DNA of 64,000 bases from Eudromia elegans (Eukaryota > Chordata > Aves > Tinamiformes > Tinamidae), in assembly GCA_003342815.1 (NCBI GenBank), contig PTEX01000006.1:3107338-3171337 (forward strand). Direction: 5' to 3'. The translations under genes were made by a program, and so were the position numbers. The first letter of the stretch is position 1; each line of letters starts with the position of its first letter. Below are positions 27,908 to 41,954 of this stretch, piece by piece. A model generated the notes under the pieces. The model was given only the letters and a program-made list of their open reading frames with translations. It was not told the origin of the DNA and ran no database searches.

Positions 27908-28689
27908 ATGAAATGCAGAAAGGCATTGAAATCAAGGACACAGGATTATGCACTGCAAATTAGGAAAAAGGTTATAAAGAGCTCTAGGACTAAGGATGCA
28001 CTATTATGTCAGTGAAAACAACCGAAGGCCCTTCTGTCATCAATGGTCCAACTGCAGCCACTTGTCCTCTATCCATTGTAGCAATTCTGCAGCCATGATG
28101 GGAAGTGGAAAGTATCCGAGAGGGGATGCCCCTGAGTCACAGGAAGAGGATGATATTTGCAGTACACCATACTAAATGAGGTCCTTTGACCATATTCATC
28201 CTGTCTAACCAAATAATTTAATTTAGGAACATGAAACACCCATGTTTCTTTTATATTCAACAGGGAAAGATGGGCACTTTCAACATCAGTTAGAATGAGA
28301 GTCAGTGTCTTGGAGGGGCTGGCCGTGCTACTTCCTCGACTGACTGGGCAGTAAGGTCCCTGTGCTTCGACAAGACAAATATGTACACATCTATAGGTGA
28401 GATAAAGCCATACCCTTAGAGTAAAGAAAAAAAAAAATCTATTATAAATTAGGAATCCCTCACTAAAGATGAAAAAAAGTAAAGAAAATGTGGGGTTCAC
28501 TGGCCAACCACAGCTGGAGAAGTCATGCGATTTGCGATGTCCCTCGTGAGGCATTTTTAGAGAACAAGGCCCCAGTGAGGCTGCCTGGAATACAATTTGC
28601 AGCCCTAGACACCCGCATGCAAGGAAGATCATTCAGTCTGTAACAAGACTACAATAATCCAGGCAATGAGGAATTTATCTTCTGAAATG

Positions 28690-29046
28690 AGAACGAAACA
28701 GGCTGGCTTGCTTAGCCTAAGGGAAGAGAGGTTGCAGGGATTCTCACTGCTTTCTGTAAACTCACCACAGCACAAAGAGCAAAGGCTAAAAGCTATTTAA
28801 ACTAAAGGACAGTGCTGCTTCAGTAACAAATGGATAGACACCAGCCATTAAAAAAAATTTAGCCTAAGTATTAGAAAAAGGTTGCAAACCCCCAGGGGAC
28901 TAGAACTACTTTTATTAGGGGCAATGCTACCGCTTAGCTACATTTAAGCTGAAGCAAGATCTGTTTATGATCAGGATTTATAAGGCAGCAGGCTAAAATA
29001 GCAAGGAGCAGGACTCAGTATCTCACAATGTCCTTTCCAGTCCAAT
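28690..29046 (+). mobile_element. Old CR1-type LINE 3' end
   Basis: Blocks in order match the 3' end of an old CR1/L3-like subfamily: GGCTTGCTTAGCCTAAGGGAAGAGAGG, then AGCTATTTAAACTAAAGGACAGTG, AACAAATGGATAGACACCAGCCAT, TTAGCCTAAGTATTAGAAAAAGG (split here by an A-run), a GGGGCAATGCTA block, and the terminal CAATGTCCTTTCCAGTCC. The ORF portion is missing or unreadable. Divergence is clearly greater than for the CR1 copy at 34.7 kb, so this is an older insertion. Confidence 0.8.
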
Positions 29047-32000
29047 GCTCCTTTGGCCTCAAGAGCTTTTGTGAACTGAGCATTTCCTCAATGTTGCTGT
29101 GTATTCAGTGCATTTATCTGCACAGGGCCAGATTTTAAAAAGTCCTTCATGCCTCTCAGAGTCACAGTCAGATTTTCAGGAATGGTCCATAACCACTGGA
29201 CTACTATTCTTAGATACAGCTATCAAATGTGTTGATTCTTTAGCAGATCATCGCTTTTCTTAACATATAGTCTTTTAGGGGCTACACACTGTGTAAGAAA
29301 TGAAAGGCCTATCAAGCCCTTAAACCCCCCAAAAAACCCTCTCTATTCTAAATTCAGACTTTAAACCAGCCAAAAAGGGTTTTTGCACCTACAATATAGC
29401 ACTGAATTCAGAAAGGCAGATGAAAGCTGCAGCTGCAGACTCAGTCTGGCTAAGGCAGAAAGTCACCCTGGGCTGGTTGCTCACAAAGTCTTGTGGGGCT
29501 GGAAAAGCAAAGCAAGGGCAGGTGAGACTAAGAGGACATTCTGTGAGTTAGCAGCATGTTCAGTTTTGAGGCAGAATTGGTATATGAGAGTATTGGTAGA
29601 TAAGAGTATTGACTCAGCGCCTAAAATAGAGGATATGATGTAATTCCCCGTCTTTGGAATATAATCACATGACCGCATATTTAGGCAAGCAGCAGCATCT
29701 CTGTGACAGCATCTCCTGTGCAAGGTAGCGGTCTCCATCTGCCTCTGAGATTCAAACTGTACCTCTGCTCCCCACCCTCACCATCACTGTCCATAGAAAA
29801 GCACATCCAGAGGGATGCTGCTGGTGTAATACAATGAAGCCAAAAGGCTTCTCTCACTAACAAAACCAAGTCGGTTGTCCTTTACACAGAAACCTAACAT
29901 TTAGTCCAGGTAGGTGTGAGGTCTATGCATTTGATGCTGAGATCTTTCCATTTTTTTCTCTCTCAGGCACTACTGCTCCAACCACATTTCAGTGGTACAT
30001 TTCTATTAATTTGAGCAAACCTTGTAGTGCTTGTGTATGTCATAACAGCATTTGGCACCTGTCTTTTTCTTAGTGTTACCTTCTTAATTGACATTATTTC
30101 TTAAAGGACAAAATACATTCTAGTTGCAGAATTTTGAGGACCTAGGAGATTTAAAAGCTCCTCAGCACTCTCAGGTCGTTTATTTTCTGTATTTTTTATC
30201 CCTCAAGTTTCTTCGTGTTGAGTCTAAAGGAGTGTGAATACAAGCAGTTCTTATGTCTTGTGCTTTCATATTTAGAAAGGCTGAAACAGAGACCCTTTGA
30301 GACTCCTGCACAGGGTTAACACAGAATAATTCAGAGAATGAGTTTTCAGCCTTTTTCTGATGGTAGATTGGCAACAAGATATTCACATCTTTATCAGCCA
30401 ATCCTTGACCTGTGCAGACAGAGAGTTCCAGTGACTTTAATAATCCCTGCTCATGGTATGGCCCAGGTTAGCCCCTAGCTTATATCTTGATCCTAGTAGT
30501 AGATATCACTGATAAGAACTGCTATGTGTGACCAGATAGCTGAAAAATGCAAGAATTTTCTATTCTGACTCACTATTCAAACCTGACTCCTACCCAGCAA
30601 TTCTTTTCAGTAGTCAGGAGGTGGCAGTCTCCACAGTCACTACAGAAATACCCAGGCAATTTTTTTCCCTCATTTTTGGGCAAATTGAAAAGTGACCCTA
30701 AAAATGAGACATGGAAGAGCAGGAAAATGAACATCAACACTACTTTAAAAAAAAAAAAGAAAAAAAGTGGGAGGGGAGGATGGAGGGATTTTACTGTTTT
30801 CCCTGCCCCTGTTATTTGGAAATTCTTGTTCATGCTCAAAACAAGAGGTAAGATAATAAAATGGTTCTCTTGCCATCTCTTTTCACACCATTACATATCT
30901 CCAAAAGATTATTGAAGCTTAATCCTCTTTTAGAAGAACTATTGTGCATCCCCTAATGTTAGAGCACAGTGCAATGGTCTCCAGTGTTAAGTCTGGCAAA
31001 CTATTTCTGTTTTGAAGCTGGATATTCTCTGCAGTATTTTGAAATATTTATCTTCATGAGAAAAATTTTATAGTGATAATTTGAGGAAAATATCTTAGCA
31101 GCACATGAATAATGGAAAATGCACCTTAGAGGGAATCCCTTCATACTGTTTTTAAACGTTCAGGCTACCAGGCTTAAGCAACATTAAACAGTATGACACT
31201 TCCAAAGCTGAAGAAGTTCTTGCTGATGTCAACATGTGGTTTCTGCTCAGTTATTTTCTACATTAAAACCAGAAGAATAGCCATAACTCTTTTTTTTCCC
31301 CAACTATAGGAATATTAAGACCAGATTCTGAGTCCAGGTATGGGGTTCTCTACCCAATAGCTGGTCTAAACACTAGCAGGGTGCTGCTTCCAGCTCTTCC
31401 TTCACATGTGCAGAGCACTAGAGTATCTTAACCACCCGTTCTGATGCTGCTCCAGACTGCCAAGGCAATCCACTAACATATAGCTTGGATGCTATTCAAA
31501 TGTCTCTTCTTAGATTAGAAATGCAAATATGTTTCCAGCTTTCATTATCCAAAATTAGAAGAGTCAACATCAGTTCTGCTATATATTTAAAACACTGCTA
31601 GAAGCAGCCACAAACATAGATAAAGATGAATGCGTACGGCAAAAGTGCATTAGCAGGCCTGTTTCCAGTGACTGCAGTGAGAATTAGGGATCTGCAAGAA
31701 AACTCCAGTAAAAAGGGACGGTATAGATTGCAGTTACATAGCAGTAGATACACTGATATCATAGGGTTCTTTAAATAATACATAGAAGTGCTGAGTCACC
31801 TATAGTAGGAACATTTTAGTCTGCTGCATAATTCAGTAGCTTTTGTTCCACTAAAGAATACATTAAGCTTTTTAATTCTATACTTCTAACAGGTCCATGA
31901 TCACTTGATGGTGACAGATACTGACAATTAACACATTGTACCAGTTAACTCACAATTTGACTCTTAATTTTCATTTCCAATTCACCCTCATGTCAGTAAC

Positions 32001-34724
32001 CTCATTCTGGGTCACTCAGCCCCTTTCAAAGACAGCTTTTCTTCTAACTGACCTTGATGTTGACCAGCTTGTATCAAGGCGTTCACAAGACTGGCATGGC
32101 CATTCAGAGGAATCCACCAGAGCGCAAAGCTTTCACAAAACATGAAATCCAAGAAGCAGACAGGCACCTCAGTTAATGACCTTCAGCTATTCAAAGCAAT
32201 GAGACACTCCTAGAGTGGTTCTTACTTCACCAAGACATGCAGAGGGCTTTCACAGACTGGGACTTCATCTACTGGGGAGCAACCTTCTCATGAAATATTA
32301 GCCACCTTCATACGTGACAAGGATCCTCAGGCATTTACTTATGGATAGAAATGATAAGGATACTTCAGTCACAGGAAATAGAAGATGAAATGTTTATGGC
32401 ATGAGTTATGTGAATCAGATTTGTTGATAATAACGGTCTTCTTGCTGGCACTAGAAGCCTATTTTAAAAAATGTTGCTATGACTGGGTGGGCTAAATTAT
32501 TTATGAGTGCCTGAATTTCAACACAAGATGACCTAAAATCTGGCACAACCCCTCATGCCAGCTCTTAGATTGCATTTCTGTTAGCTATCATATGGCAATT
32601 AAGGCATTACTTAGAATCAACTTGCTATATGTAATCTGCTGGAAAATATAGATTGTGAAACCATGCCAGACAGGCAGAAAACGTTCCTGTAGCTTCAAAA
32701 AGTGCCTAATTTTATTACCATCAGCAGCTAGCACAGACCATAAAGAAGTTTAAATAGTACAGAAATTGTATTGCCTACAATGACTGCTTATCTTCTCCTC
32801 CATATCTGTATTAAGTTACACTCTAATACATTTTAAAAAAAACACCTATACATTAAGTTATATTTTCCCTCCAGCACTAGGCAGGTAAATTAAGAACAAA
32901 ATGAGCTATAGCTATGCCCTTCACCATAAGCCATTTACTGAGCTAGATGCTGTAGCATGGAGAGCTTTCCCTACCACGGCAGATTACAGAAGGAGATTTA
33001 AAAAAAAATTCATCCAAAATGTACATCCTTGACCTCCTCACCTCTAAGAAAGACTCCCAGGACAACGTCTGAGCCTTGAGACGGGTGTAGGGGTATCTAA
33101 CACTGCTTTCCCATTGACACATTATGTGGAGGTTGGCCGCTTCTTGGCCTCCTAAATGTATTCATGCATGTGGAGAGTTTTCATTCTCTTATTTTGGAGT
33201 GGAAAAGCAGAGCAGGATGTTCATTAAGATTCCAACCTGGAGCTGGTTTTAGGATAAAAGAGCCATTTTGACAACCAGGGATTTTGTCTAAAGCCTCAAC
33301 ACAGAACTTTCTTATCACTAATGAGAATCAATAGAGTTCTTCACTGCCCTTTCACATTACCACATTTCTCTCAATGAGCAGACCTCAAAAGCTGAAAAGC
33401 AAATCATATTTCCGCTCTTAAAGTACAAGATTCTATGACAGAAAACCTTCAAAAAGAACCAGCAAATTAGGTAGCAGGTCTGAGTACAACTAATGCACAT
33501 AATGAACTGTGCTGTATGGGCAGAACATCCCTCCTTCAAACTGGCCAGTGTGAAAATATAGAAAAAGGAACAACAGCCAAGTGCTGAGAGAGTTGAGGAC
33601 AAAGCCATACTAATAAGATAGAGAGGATTAAGGTTGTTTCCTTGGAATTATTTTGACCAATATACAGGATACTAACATAGCAAGGTAGGGACTTTCCTGG
33701 AACTATGATTTGAAAGTCTGACCCAAAATGTTAAACTCTGGAGGGTACTTATTTCCTAATATTAAAAGCATAAATATCAACCAGTACTCATCTTCAGCAC
33801 AAGTCTTCACATTTTTCCTTCCTTTTCTGATAGGGATTTGGTTATGGCATCAAAACTGCATTTTCTAAATGCTAGAGGATAGTTTACATACTAGGATCCT
33901 GGGGCCTTTCATATTCCTTTTGTGAAAGAAAATATCTGTTAAATGATTTCATTGAAGGAAAATCCCTTAGAGAAAGGAAAAACAATTTACCGAAAGGACA
34001 CACTGAAAACAGTTCATTTTAACACTGAATGTTTACCAGGAAGGTTTTTTTCTTTTCCTTTTTTTTAGGAGCTGTGTTTGAAAGTAAATGAATTAGTTCT
34101 AAACAGTAATTAATTTTCAGATGCATGCCGCAAAACAAACACCATAGATACAAAAAGAAATTGTGTGTGTTAAGATGAGACTGAAAAGCTCCTTACAAGA
34201 CATAGCTACTGTCTCTGAAGTTTTGCAGAATATTATTTCAAAATCATTCTGTCCACTACCCAGAGATATATAAGAACCTTAGATTATGTGGATGAACACG
34301 GGCAACAATAATTTCCAGAGTTCCCCCAGGCTGTTTCTGTGGCCCTATGTTGTCCAAATATAGATTAACTCCCTCCTGACTGTATAATAACTGTGATGTG
34401 TTTCTTATACCAGATTTGCAAGGCCAGTGTCACAGGTTGCCTGGAGCTTTCAATGCCTGAGCTGGGAAACATCTGGTTCTACCATACTGTGGCTTCCGGG
34501 CTGTTTTAGACCTCTGGCTACGTATGGGCCAGAGACCAACTGAGTGTCTTCCCCTCTTCACTCCACAGTTGTGTTCTCAGCAAGAGGCAGAGCTCTCTAT
34601 GTCACCCTTTCCTTTATGCCAGATCACTTAATACAACTGTTTGTGATTCGACTTCCCAATTCAACAGAAGCTAAACAAAATGTTGAGAAACATGTCTTAG
34701 GGAAGAGTGGGAAAAAATAATAAT

Positions 34725-35243
34725 ATTGATATCAGTCCCTCAGGTGTGGATACTGAGGTCTTCATTAAAGACCTTGATGGTGGGCCTCAAGGCATCCTTA
34801 GCACATTTGTGGATTATGCAAAACCAGACAAAGCAACCCATACTCTAGATGATTGCACTGCTATTCAGAGGAACCTCAACGGGCTGGAGAAATAGCCAAA
34901 TAGAAATCCCCTGAGGTTTAATGAAGTGAAGTGAAAAGTCTCGCATGTGGAGAGCAGCTTTGCAGAGAAGGACCTGGGAGTGGGCAATAAGTCGAGCAAG
35001 GGCAGCAGCAGATCTTTGTGGAGATGTTATCCTGGGTTGCATTAGAAAAAGGGGTGGAAGGTGATCCTTCCCCTCTGCTTAGTACTCATGAGACCCCACA
35101 GCTGGAGTCCAGGCTTAGAGATCTTTAAAACCTGACTGGACACAGTCCTGGGCAACCTGCTCTAGGTGACCCTGCCCTGAGGGGTGGGGTTGGAGCAGAT
35201 GGCCCAGAGGTCCCCTGCAAACCCAGCTATTCTGTGGTTTTGT
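34725..35243 (+). mobile_element. CR1 LINE, end of ORF2 plus 3' terminus, internally deleted
   Basis: The first part encodes a readable piece of CR1 ORF2 near 34725-34893 (DTEVFIKDLDGGPQGILSTF and DDCTAIQRNLNGLEK), the reverse transcriptase C-terminal side. Then come nucleotide blocks for the CEKDLGV-type region (GCAGAGAAGGACCTGGGAGT) and GTGATCCTTCCCCTCTGC. Near 35110 the sequence jumps from GCTGGAGTC to the CAGGCTTAGAGATCTTTAAAAC block that lies a few hundred bases further on in a full CR1, so an internal deletion is present. It ends with CTGGGCAACCTGCTCTAGGTGACCCTGC and the ATTCTGTGGTTTTGT terminus typical of CR1. It is sense to BEGAIN, 5'-truncated and dead; the reading frame is closed by stops after 34893. 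Confidence 0.92.
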
Positions 35244-38200
35244 CGAACGGCAGCCTGTACAGGCTCCCACCAAAGAGTTCCAGAAGAACTGGCTGAGAAG
35301 ATTCCCAGCTTTTTATTCCAAGGGAAAGTAAAAATACATATTAAGTTGTCAAGTTGATATTTGAGCAAGTCCCTGAACACTGGGATAATTTTAAGAGGTT
35401 GGAAAAAAATACTTATTCATGCCAATATACAAAAGGTCAAGTACAGAACAGGATAAATAGAGGATGTATGAGACACAAAGTAGCAGTTTAAGAGGTTAAA
35501 CTACTGAAAAAGTGAATCACTGGAATATAAATACTGGAAGTCAAAACAGTTTTATGAAAAATTTTTAAACAATTCACAGTCTTTCTTTAGCAACAGCAGC
35601 TATGTGGATATGCTTGCACTTCCATAAGATATGAGAAATACCACTTCATAGCATTCTGACTAAGAACTAGCAATGGTCCAACACCCAAAGCAATTAGTAA
35701 ATGGATTTAAAAATTATTAAAAGCAATCTCAAAATAAATAAATCTCTGAGATCTGAGGGAGGGCAGCCCCATGGTTTGTTCTGTTCTTAGCATAAACCAA
35801 CACTTTAAACAGTGTTCCAAATGCAAATATGTTATTGCTGATAAAATCAGATAAAAAAGACTTGACATTGCTAAATAATAAGTAAATCAGTCAAATTTAC
35901 CTGGATCCTTTCATAATCATGTCCATTCAATCAAAATATGTTTTTCCACTTACAGAGTGGGAACCTACAGAGAGGCTTTGCAGGTCATATCCAAGAAATG
36001 GGCAAGGGAAGTGAAAAGAGGGAACTATTCTCTGGGAAAGAGTAAATCAGGAAAGGTCAGGGTGCTCAGTTAGCAAGAGCTCCTAGCCAGATATGACAAA
36101 GACAACGAATGAAATAACCATAGAATAAGTGAATAGAGTAGAATGATGATTTTTGCCAAGTTTCAGACAAGTGACAATCCAGTTTTAGGATATTTCATGA
36201 AATTCTAATATTTACATTTTTACAAAAGGTTACTGAAAATCACTAATGCTGAATGAAAGTGAAAAATCAAAACAAGAACTAAAGAAGCTTGTCACAGCAA
36301 GATACAAAGCTCAGTTCAATGTGACAAGGAAAGATGGACTGCTTTGTACAAATATCTTCACATAAAAACACACTAAATCTCAGAGATCTTTTAATCAGTC
36401 GAAACGAGCCATAACTGCACTCAGAAACCAGACCAGTTCAAATGGGGAAGACCCACGTGTTTGCACATGTCCCCTGGTATCAAGAGGAGTGACATATTTT
36501 CTATTTCTTGTGGTCTTTCCATCGAAACCAATACCCAGCAGGTCACTTCCAGTCAACCTACTGGACACTTTCTCACCTATTTACTAGCTGCAGAACCAAT
36601 CTGATTTTCAGCATGGCCATGAAGAGTTGTACAAGCACAACTGATGGGGCAGCAAACTGTGGTGTGGCAACAAACACCTTTTAGACCATATCTCTGATTT
36701 AGAAAAAGACAGTGGAGTTACAGTATAATGCACCAGAGCTAAGGAGACAAACAAGTATCTAACACAGCTCTGAAATGGCACACAGCAGAATTGATTTAGG
36801 TAAAACAATCAAAACATATAATTTCTCTCTGAAACAGAAGTATTACTTTTCTTTTGACCCAACTCGACAATCTCTCATTTACCCAAAGTCTAAAGTCAAC
36901 AGTTCAAGTAACTACCTTGGGCAGCAATGTAAAGAAGACAAAGCCATGAGTTTCCTGCGTGCTTGCAGGAGAAAATCCTTTCACAAAATCTATTCATATT
37001 TTTCTTTGGATGTGATCCCAGCAGTCAGGGAAGAAATGTTACATTTTCTTTATAGTAAAGCTTAATCTATTAAGCAATCCATTCTGCAGGCTCTCTTTGT
37101 GATGAGCAGAATTTGCTCCCGAAATAGCAGTCAGCAAAAAAATGGCCTTGAAAAGAGGATAAAATTTGTGTCTCACATGACCATAATGATGCAGCAAACT
37201 GTGCTTTGGTTCTCTAGTATGTTCTGGTCTGTCTCTCAATCCACAATTCCTCAGCCATTCCACAGATCTACAACAAAGCCCCCACAAAAGAGCACAACGA
37301 CCCCCAAAATAACATCACAGAAAGCTGAACTGGAATGGAAGCAAAATTCTTTCTTTGTTCAAGCAATTTACATAGTGATTCTTCTTTAGACTTTTTTTGT
37401 ACACTAGTTATTTAATATAGCCATTATACTTGGGTCTGGCAGTTTGGATTGGGATGCTGCCAAAAAGATGCTATGTTTAGCAGGGTCTGAGGGGCTGGAT
37501 ATTCGAACAGAGCATTTTAATTTAATGAACTTCTGCTCAGCCTTGAAAAACAGCTTATGGGGATTTTCTTCACAATGTTCTCAAGGAGCTTGGGTAGACT
37601 GAAAAAAGAAATTCAAAACCTTAAATAGCATTATCCAACATGAGATTTTAAAGTGAATAATAGGGTTTTTTTAATAACACTGGAGGAGCCAATTCACATA
37701 GAAAATGCATTATTGTCTGTTCCCTATACTCCACTTCTGAATTTTTCACCTTCTTGTCAAATCTTTCCAATCAATATCCCATCTGATGTTTCAATGTATA
37801 CTAAATACATTTAAGAGATGAGACAGCAGAATATAAAGACATATGCACTCTGAAGATGGGCATGTTTATAAGAATCCATTTCAACAAAAGGGAGGTAGAA
37901 CAATACTATAGCAATAACACAGTGTAACAATAATACAGCAATAAGACCAAGACTGTAATGCTGCTCAGAGCAGAGGGGAGCCATGGTCTAGCAGTGGCCA
38001 TGCTTGGCCGGGGGTCTTTACTACATGAACAGGTCTTGCAGGCTTGAGTTCAATTACAAATTTAAGGAAGAAAAAAACAGCTGTACCACAGGAGTGAGAT
38101 CTGTCAGATCAAACTTTTCTGGGAGAAAAATAATCTTAATTCCCAAGAGAGAGCATTTAGCTAAATAGCTATTTTAAGGCAGCAATTGCAGAGAGAAGGG

Positions 38201-38329
38201 AGTTTCATTTTACTTTTACCTACCTAATTACCAAGCAAAGATGCCTACGGTGGCAGGAAATGTGAATCCAAAAATTCCTAGAGCAGAACAAAGTATTAAA
38301 GAGCAAAATACTGCAAATAGTCTAGATTT

Positions 38330-38430
38330 AGTTTTGTTTAGCTTAGTTAGGGATTGTTCCTGCTTTTGCAGTCAACTCTAATTAGAATGTATTTGCATAT
38401 TAACATCATCTGCAATTAATACGAATAAAA
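38330..38430. promoter_or_regulatory. Candidate intronic element with homeodomain/POU-type sites
   Basis: An AT-rich block containing the palindromic homeodomain core CTAATTAG (38379-38386), an octamer-like ATTTGCATAT (38391-38400) and a further AATTAAT core about 20 bases downstream. The clustering suggests an enhancer-type element in the BEGAIN intron. This is inference only, since such motifs occur by chance in AT-rich DNA. Confidence 0.25.
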
Positions 38431-41400
38431 GATTTCAAAGTTTAGAATTTCATGCTTTCCTTCCTAAGCTACTTTACTTCTTGATCTAGAGAAACGAACA
38501 CATCTTCCTCTTCCCAGTCTAAGAGAGTCTAAACACTAGAGTATTTCTAGCAATTTCTTTCTCCACAGTGTGTGTGACTGGAAAGTTTGAATATCAAATG
38601 ATCAGTCACTATAGAAACAAATTCAAGCTGCAAACTTGATAAATTCACTTTGTGTGGTCTGGAGTAACAGTATTTCACCTTTTCTATCCATTCATGTAAG
38701 AAAAAAACCACGACAAAGAATCATTACCCACCCATAGCTCAACTGAAACCTCCATTTCGTTCATTTCGCTATGCCTGTATAATTCTAATTATTTTTATGA
38801 GCTCCTGGTTAAAATAGAAGAATAGAAAAACTAAGACACAACAGTAAGAGACAACCTGGTCCCTTCCCTAGAAAACCCCATATAGCTGACACTTCCCTTT
38901 TCCCATTTGTCCTTTACATGAAAGGTCTGTCATGTTGAAATAATGTTCTTGCCACTGTCTTCTTTAAGTGGAATAGCTCCAACGTGACAGAGGTTTTTAC
39001 AATGGGTAAGGCCCCAGGCACAAGACACATCAACTTCATATCTCCTCTGACCCTCCCAGAATAGGGAGTATTTTAAAATCCTTCATGGCCTACATTTCTC
39101 TCTGAAGGCTGCAGCCTTGCCTGTGGCCTTGGCAGCTTGGAAACAGAAAATTACTTTAAATAAATATCTAATAAACCACAGAATAAATATAATGAATTAG
39201 TCATTACTTCTTACCGTAATGTAATGGTGTTCCTGAAAGCCAGGCTTTATTAACATTATGAAGAGGTGTTAAGACAAGGATGAGTGTCATGGGGATATCT
39301 GCAGTGGGAAGCCAAGATGAGGCAGCAGTACATCACAAAGTGCAATCAGGATGCTGCCACAGACTGTGCATAAGTCCCTACAGAATCCTGCAATTTTGTT
39401 TGTGACTTAGCAAAGAATTAGCTAAGAAATTAGCAGAATGTTTGGTTCTTTCTCTCTAGCTGTTTGTAAAGATACATATTCTTAAACAGACTTGTGGATT
39501 CAATGAGTTTCTACGTGAATATCTCCTTCAGATACCTATTTACCTATTTGTAAAACCAAAATAAAATTGATAAACAAAGAAGTAAAACCAAAAATGCAAT
39601 GTCGTTTCTATGGCACTGTCAAGCAACGATCAGCACCAACTCCTGCTCTCCAAGGATCATGTCAGTCTGGTATCAAATGGCTTAGTTTCATTATTTATTG
39701 AAGTGTCTTTCCTTATTTTTATTTTCATCCTGTCAGTTCACACTGTGCTTTTATTACAGTTTCTGCCCATGGGTGCACATGAGTGTAAGCCTAACTATGG
39801 ACATCTAGGCTCTTAACTACTCGCGGAGCTTCAAAACATCCATAAACATGCACATGCAGAAATTCATAATGGAGCTTTTTAAAAATCTGTCATAATAACA
39901 TAAAGAACTGCAAAGCAGAAGCCAGCACATAGCAATGCTTAAAATAATGAATTACTGCACAGAATATCTAGTAATATCTGCAAATATCAACCACATTTTG
40001 CCTTTTTATGAGCCAATTGTTAAACATATGTTACACATGTGGTCTGTGGGGGAGCAGTGTAAATAGAACAGCTGTTAACTTAAATTGCTACAAAAGAAGA
40101 AAAGGTTTCATTGCCACGACAAGTTTTCTCATTTTGTTTACATTGCAGGATATGCCCCTGGTCTCCTCATCCCTCACAAACCTTGGCAAGCTAAGAGATC
40201 CCTTGGTTCACACACCATATTTCAAAATAGTGCCTTGCTCAAAGTTCATGACACACCTGTATGGGAATAAGAGGGCACGCAAGCTTGAGCTAAGCTACAC
40301 CACTGCTCTCTGCTGCACTCAAAGGTTTCCACCCTGGTAGGGGTCTACATCAAGTACTCTCCCTGCTTTCAATTCCCCAAGCGGTAATTGCTTCATCTTT
40401 AGCTCACCATGGTGTGAAACGTGCCGACAGATGCTATAAAACAAATTTGCCCTCACTCAGTATTGAAATATTGCCACTGAACAATCACTGAGATTGCACA
40501 GAGCAGCCAGATGCTGTGATTGATACTCTCTCATCCCTCATTATTAGTGTAAAGATTAGTGATAATGAGATGCTCCTCCAGTGACTCCAGAAGATATACA
40601 AGGACCAGGTCTAAACTGGAGTCTTTGAAGTCTTGACAGCCTATCAGGGAGAAACATAAGTGAACTTATGCCATATGCAATGTATATTTGTTCTCAAGTT
40701 TATTATTTAAGATATATTATATATTAAATCCTTTTTGCATGACATTAGAAAGCATCTGCTTCTATAGCAATGCCAGTACTTGCCAGTAACCAATTCTTTA
40801 AAATACATATTAAAATACAAATATCATAACAGTCCCAATAACTGTAAACCAGTTGTCACAGCATTTGAGTCAGGTGTGGTAACCATAGTTTGTTACAGAA
40901 CAAATTTTATCCTTTTTTTATTTTTTGGTATAGAATGATTTCGCTAACATTATAAAATACCACTATAAAACATACAGATCTTGTTTTGAAAATGAATCCC
41001 CAGGAGCAATTGTTCCCCAATTGTGGTGCACAGGGCAACAGTAAATGCATTGCAGTTGGTTCACAGATGTCTTACAGCACCTACTGGTATTTAATATATT
41101 AGTACTAATAAGTACTAATTAGAACTAATATTTTGTATTAGTAAGACTAGGTTCTGTCAGAAATGCACTAATAGTGTTATAATGGTCCAAAACAGTGGGG
41201 ATTTTTTTTTTCCCCTCCTGGAAATGCTCAGCAGTCAAGAAACAAAGGAGCAGAGCTCTGTTGTATCCCATGTGAGTAAGCATTACAATAAACCTGTGCC
41301 CAGGCATTCAGCATGAGAATTCAGAGGCATTCATAACCATGTCGTCCCTCTGTCATCAACGTTCTACTTATTAAGAGAGATTTCCAGAGGATGCTGCTGG

Positions 41401-41937
41401 TCTGCCAGAGTGGCCACTGTTCTCACTGTATTATTATCATGGTAGCGTTGAAAAGCCTCTTACAGGAACATCAAGAACAATAATGCCCTTTTCAAACATG
41501 GCAAAGTAAATCTGACATTTCCACGGGCCAGCACGGCTTATTTACAAAATTGAGATTGGTTTCAAAAGGTCTGTACACATCTCAGAGCTCCCTCAGGACA
41601 GCAGAGAAGCCAGTGAGCAGCCTTGACTTTTACAGAAGGATGCTCTCTTAACTGCTGGAGTCGTTATATGGGGAGATTAAAGCACTACCACAGGGACAAA
41701 CAATTCTTAGGCTGATCCATGGCAAAGGACTAGATGAGGAACCTTCACTGTTCCACTAATACATAAGGAAAAACTTATGACGACGCATTCACCTAGATTT
41801 TGTTATGTTCCAAAATACGTTTCATCTATTCTTATGCAAGAATTTAAGAGTTAGATAAACTTTTCCATCCTACTTTTACCACAGATGCGATAAAATATCC
41901 AGGGACTAGATAATAGCAAGAGCTTTGAAAGTCTCTC

Positions 41938-41954
41938 TTTTTTTTTTTTTTTTT
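41938..41954. repeat. Poly-T tract
   Basis: About 17 consecutive T, preceded by a pyrimidine-rich gtctctc. No retroposon body is visible on either side. Confidence 0.85.

Noticed and set aside
28069-28632. 187-codon open frame on the - strand, the longest apart from BEGAIN
   Set aside because: It has a run of Phe made by a poly-A stretch, no recognisable domain or signature motif, no supported splice context, and lies in an intron beside an old CR1. I cannot tie it to any gene or to any virus-like family, so it is not called.
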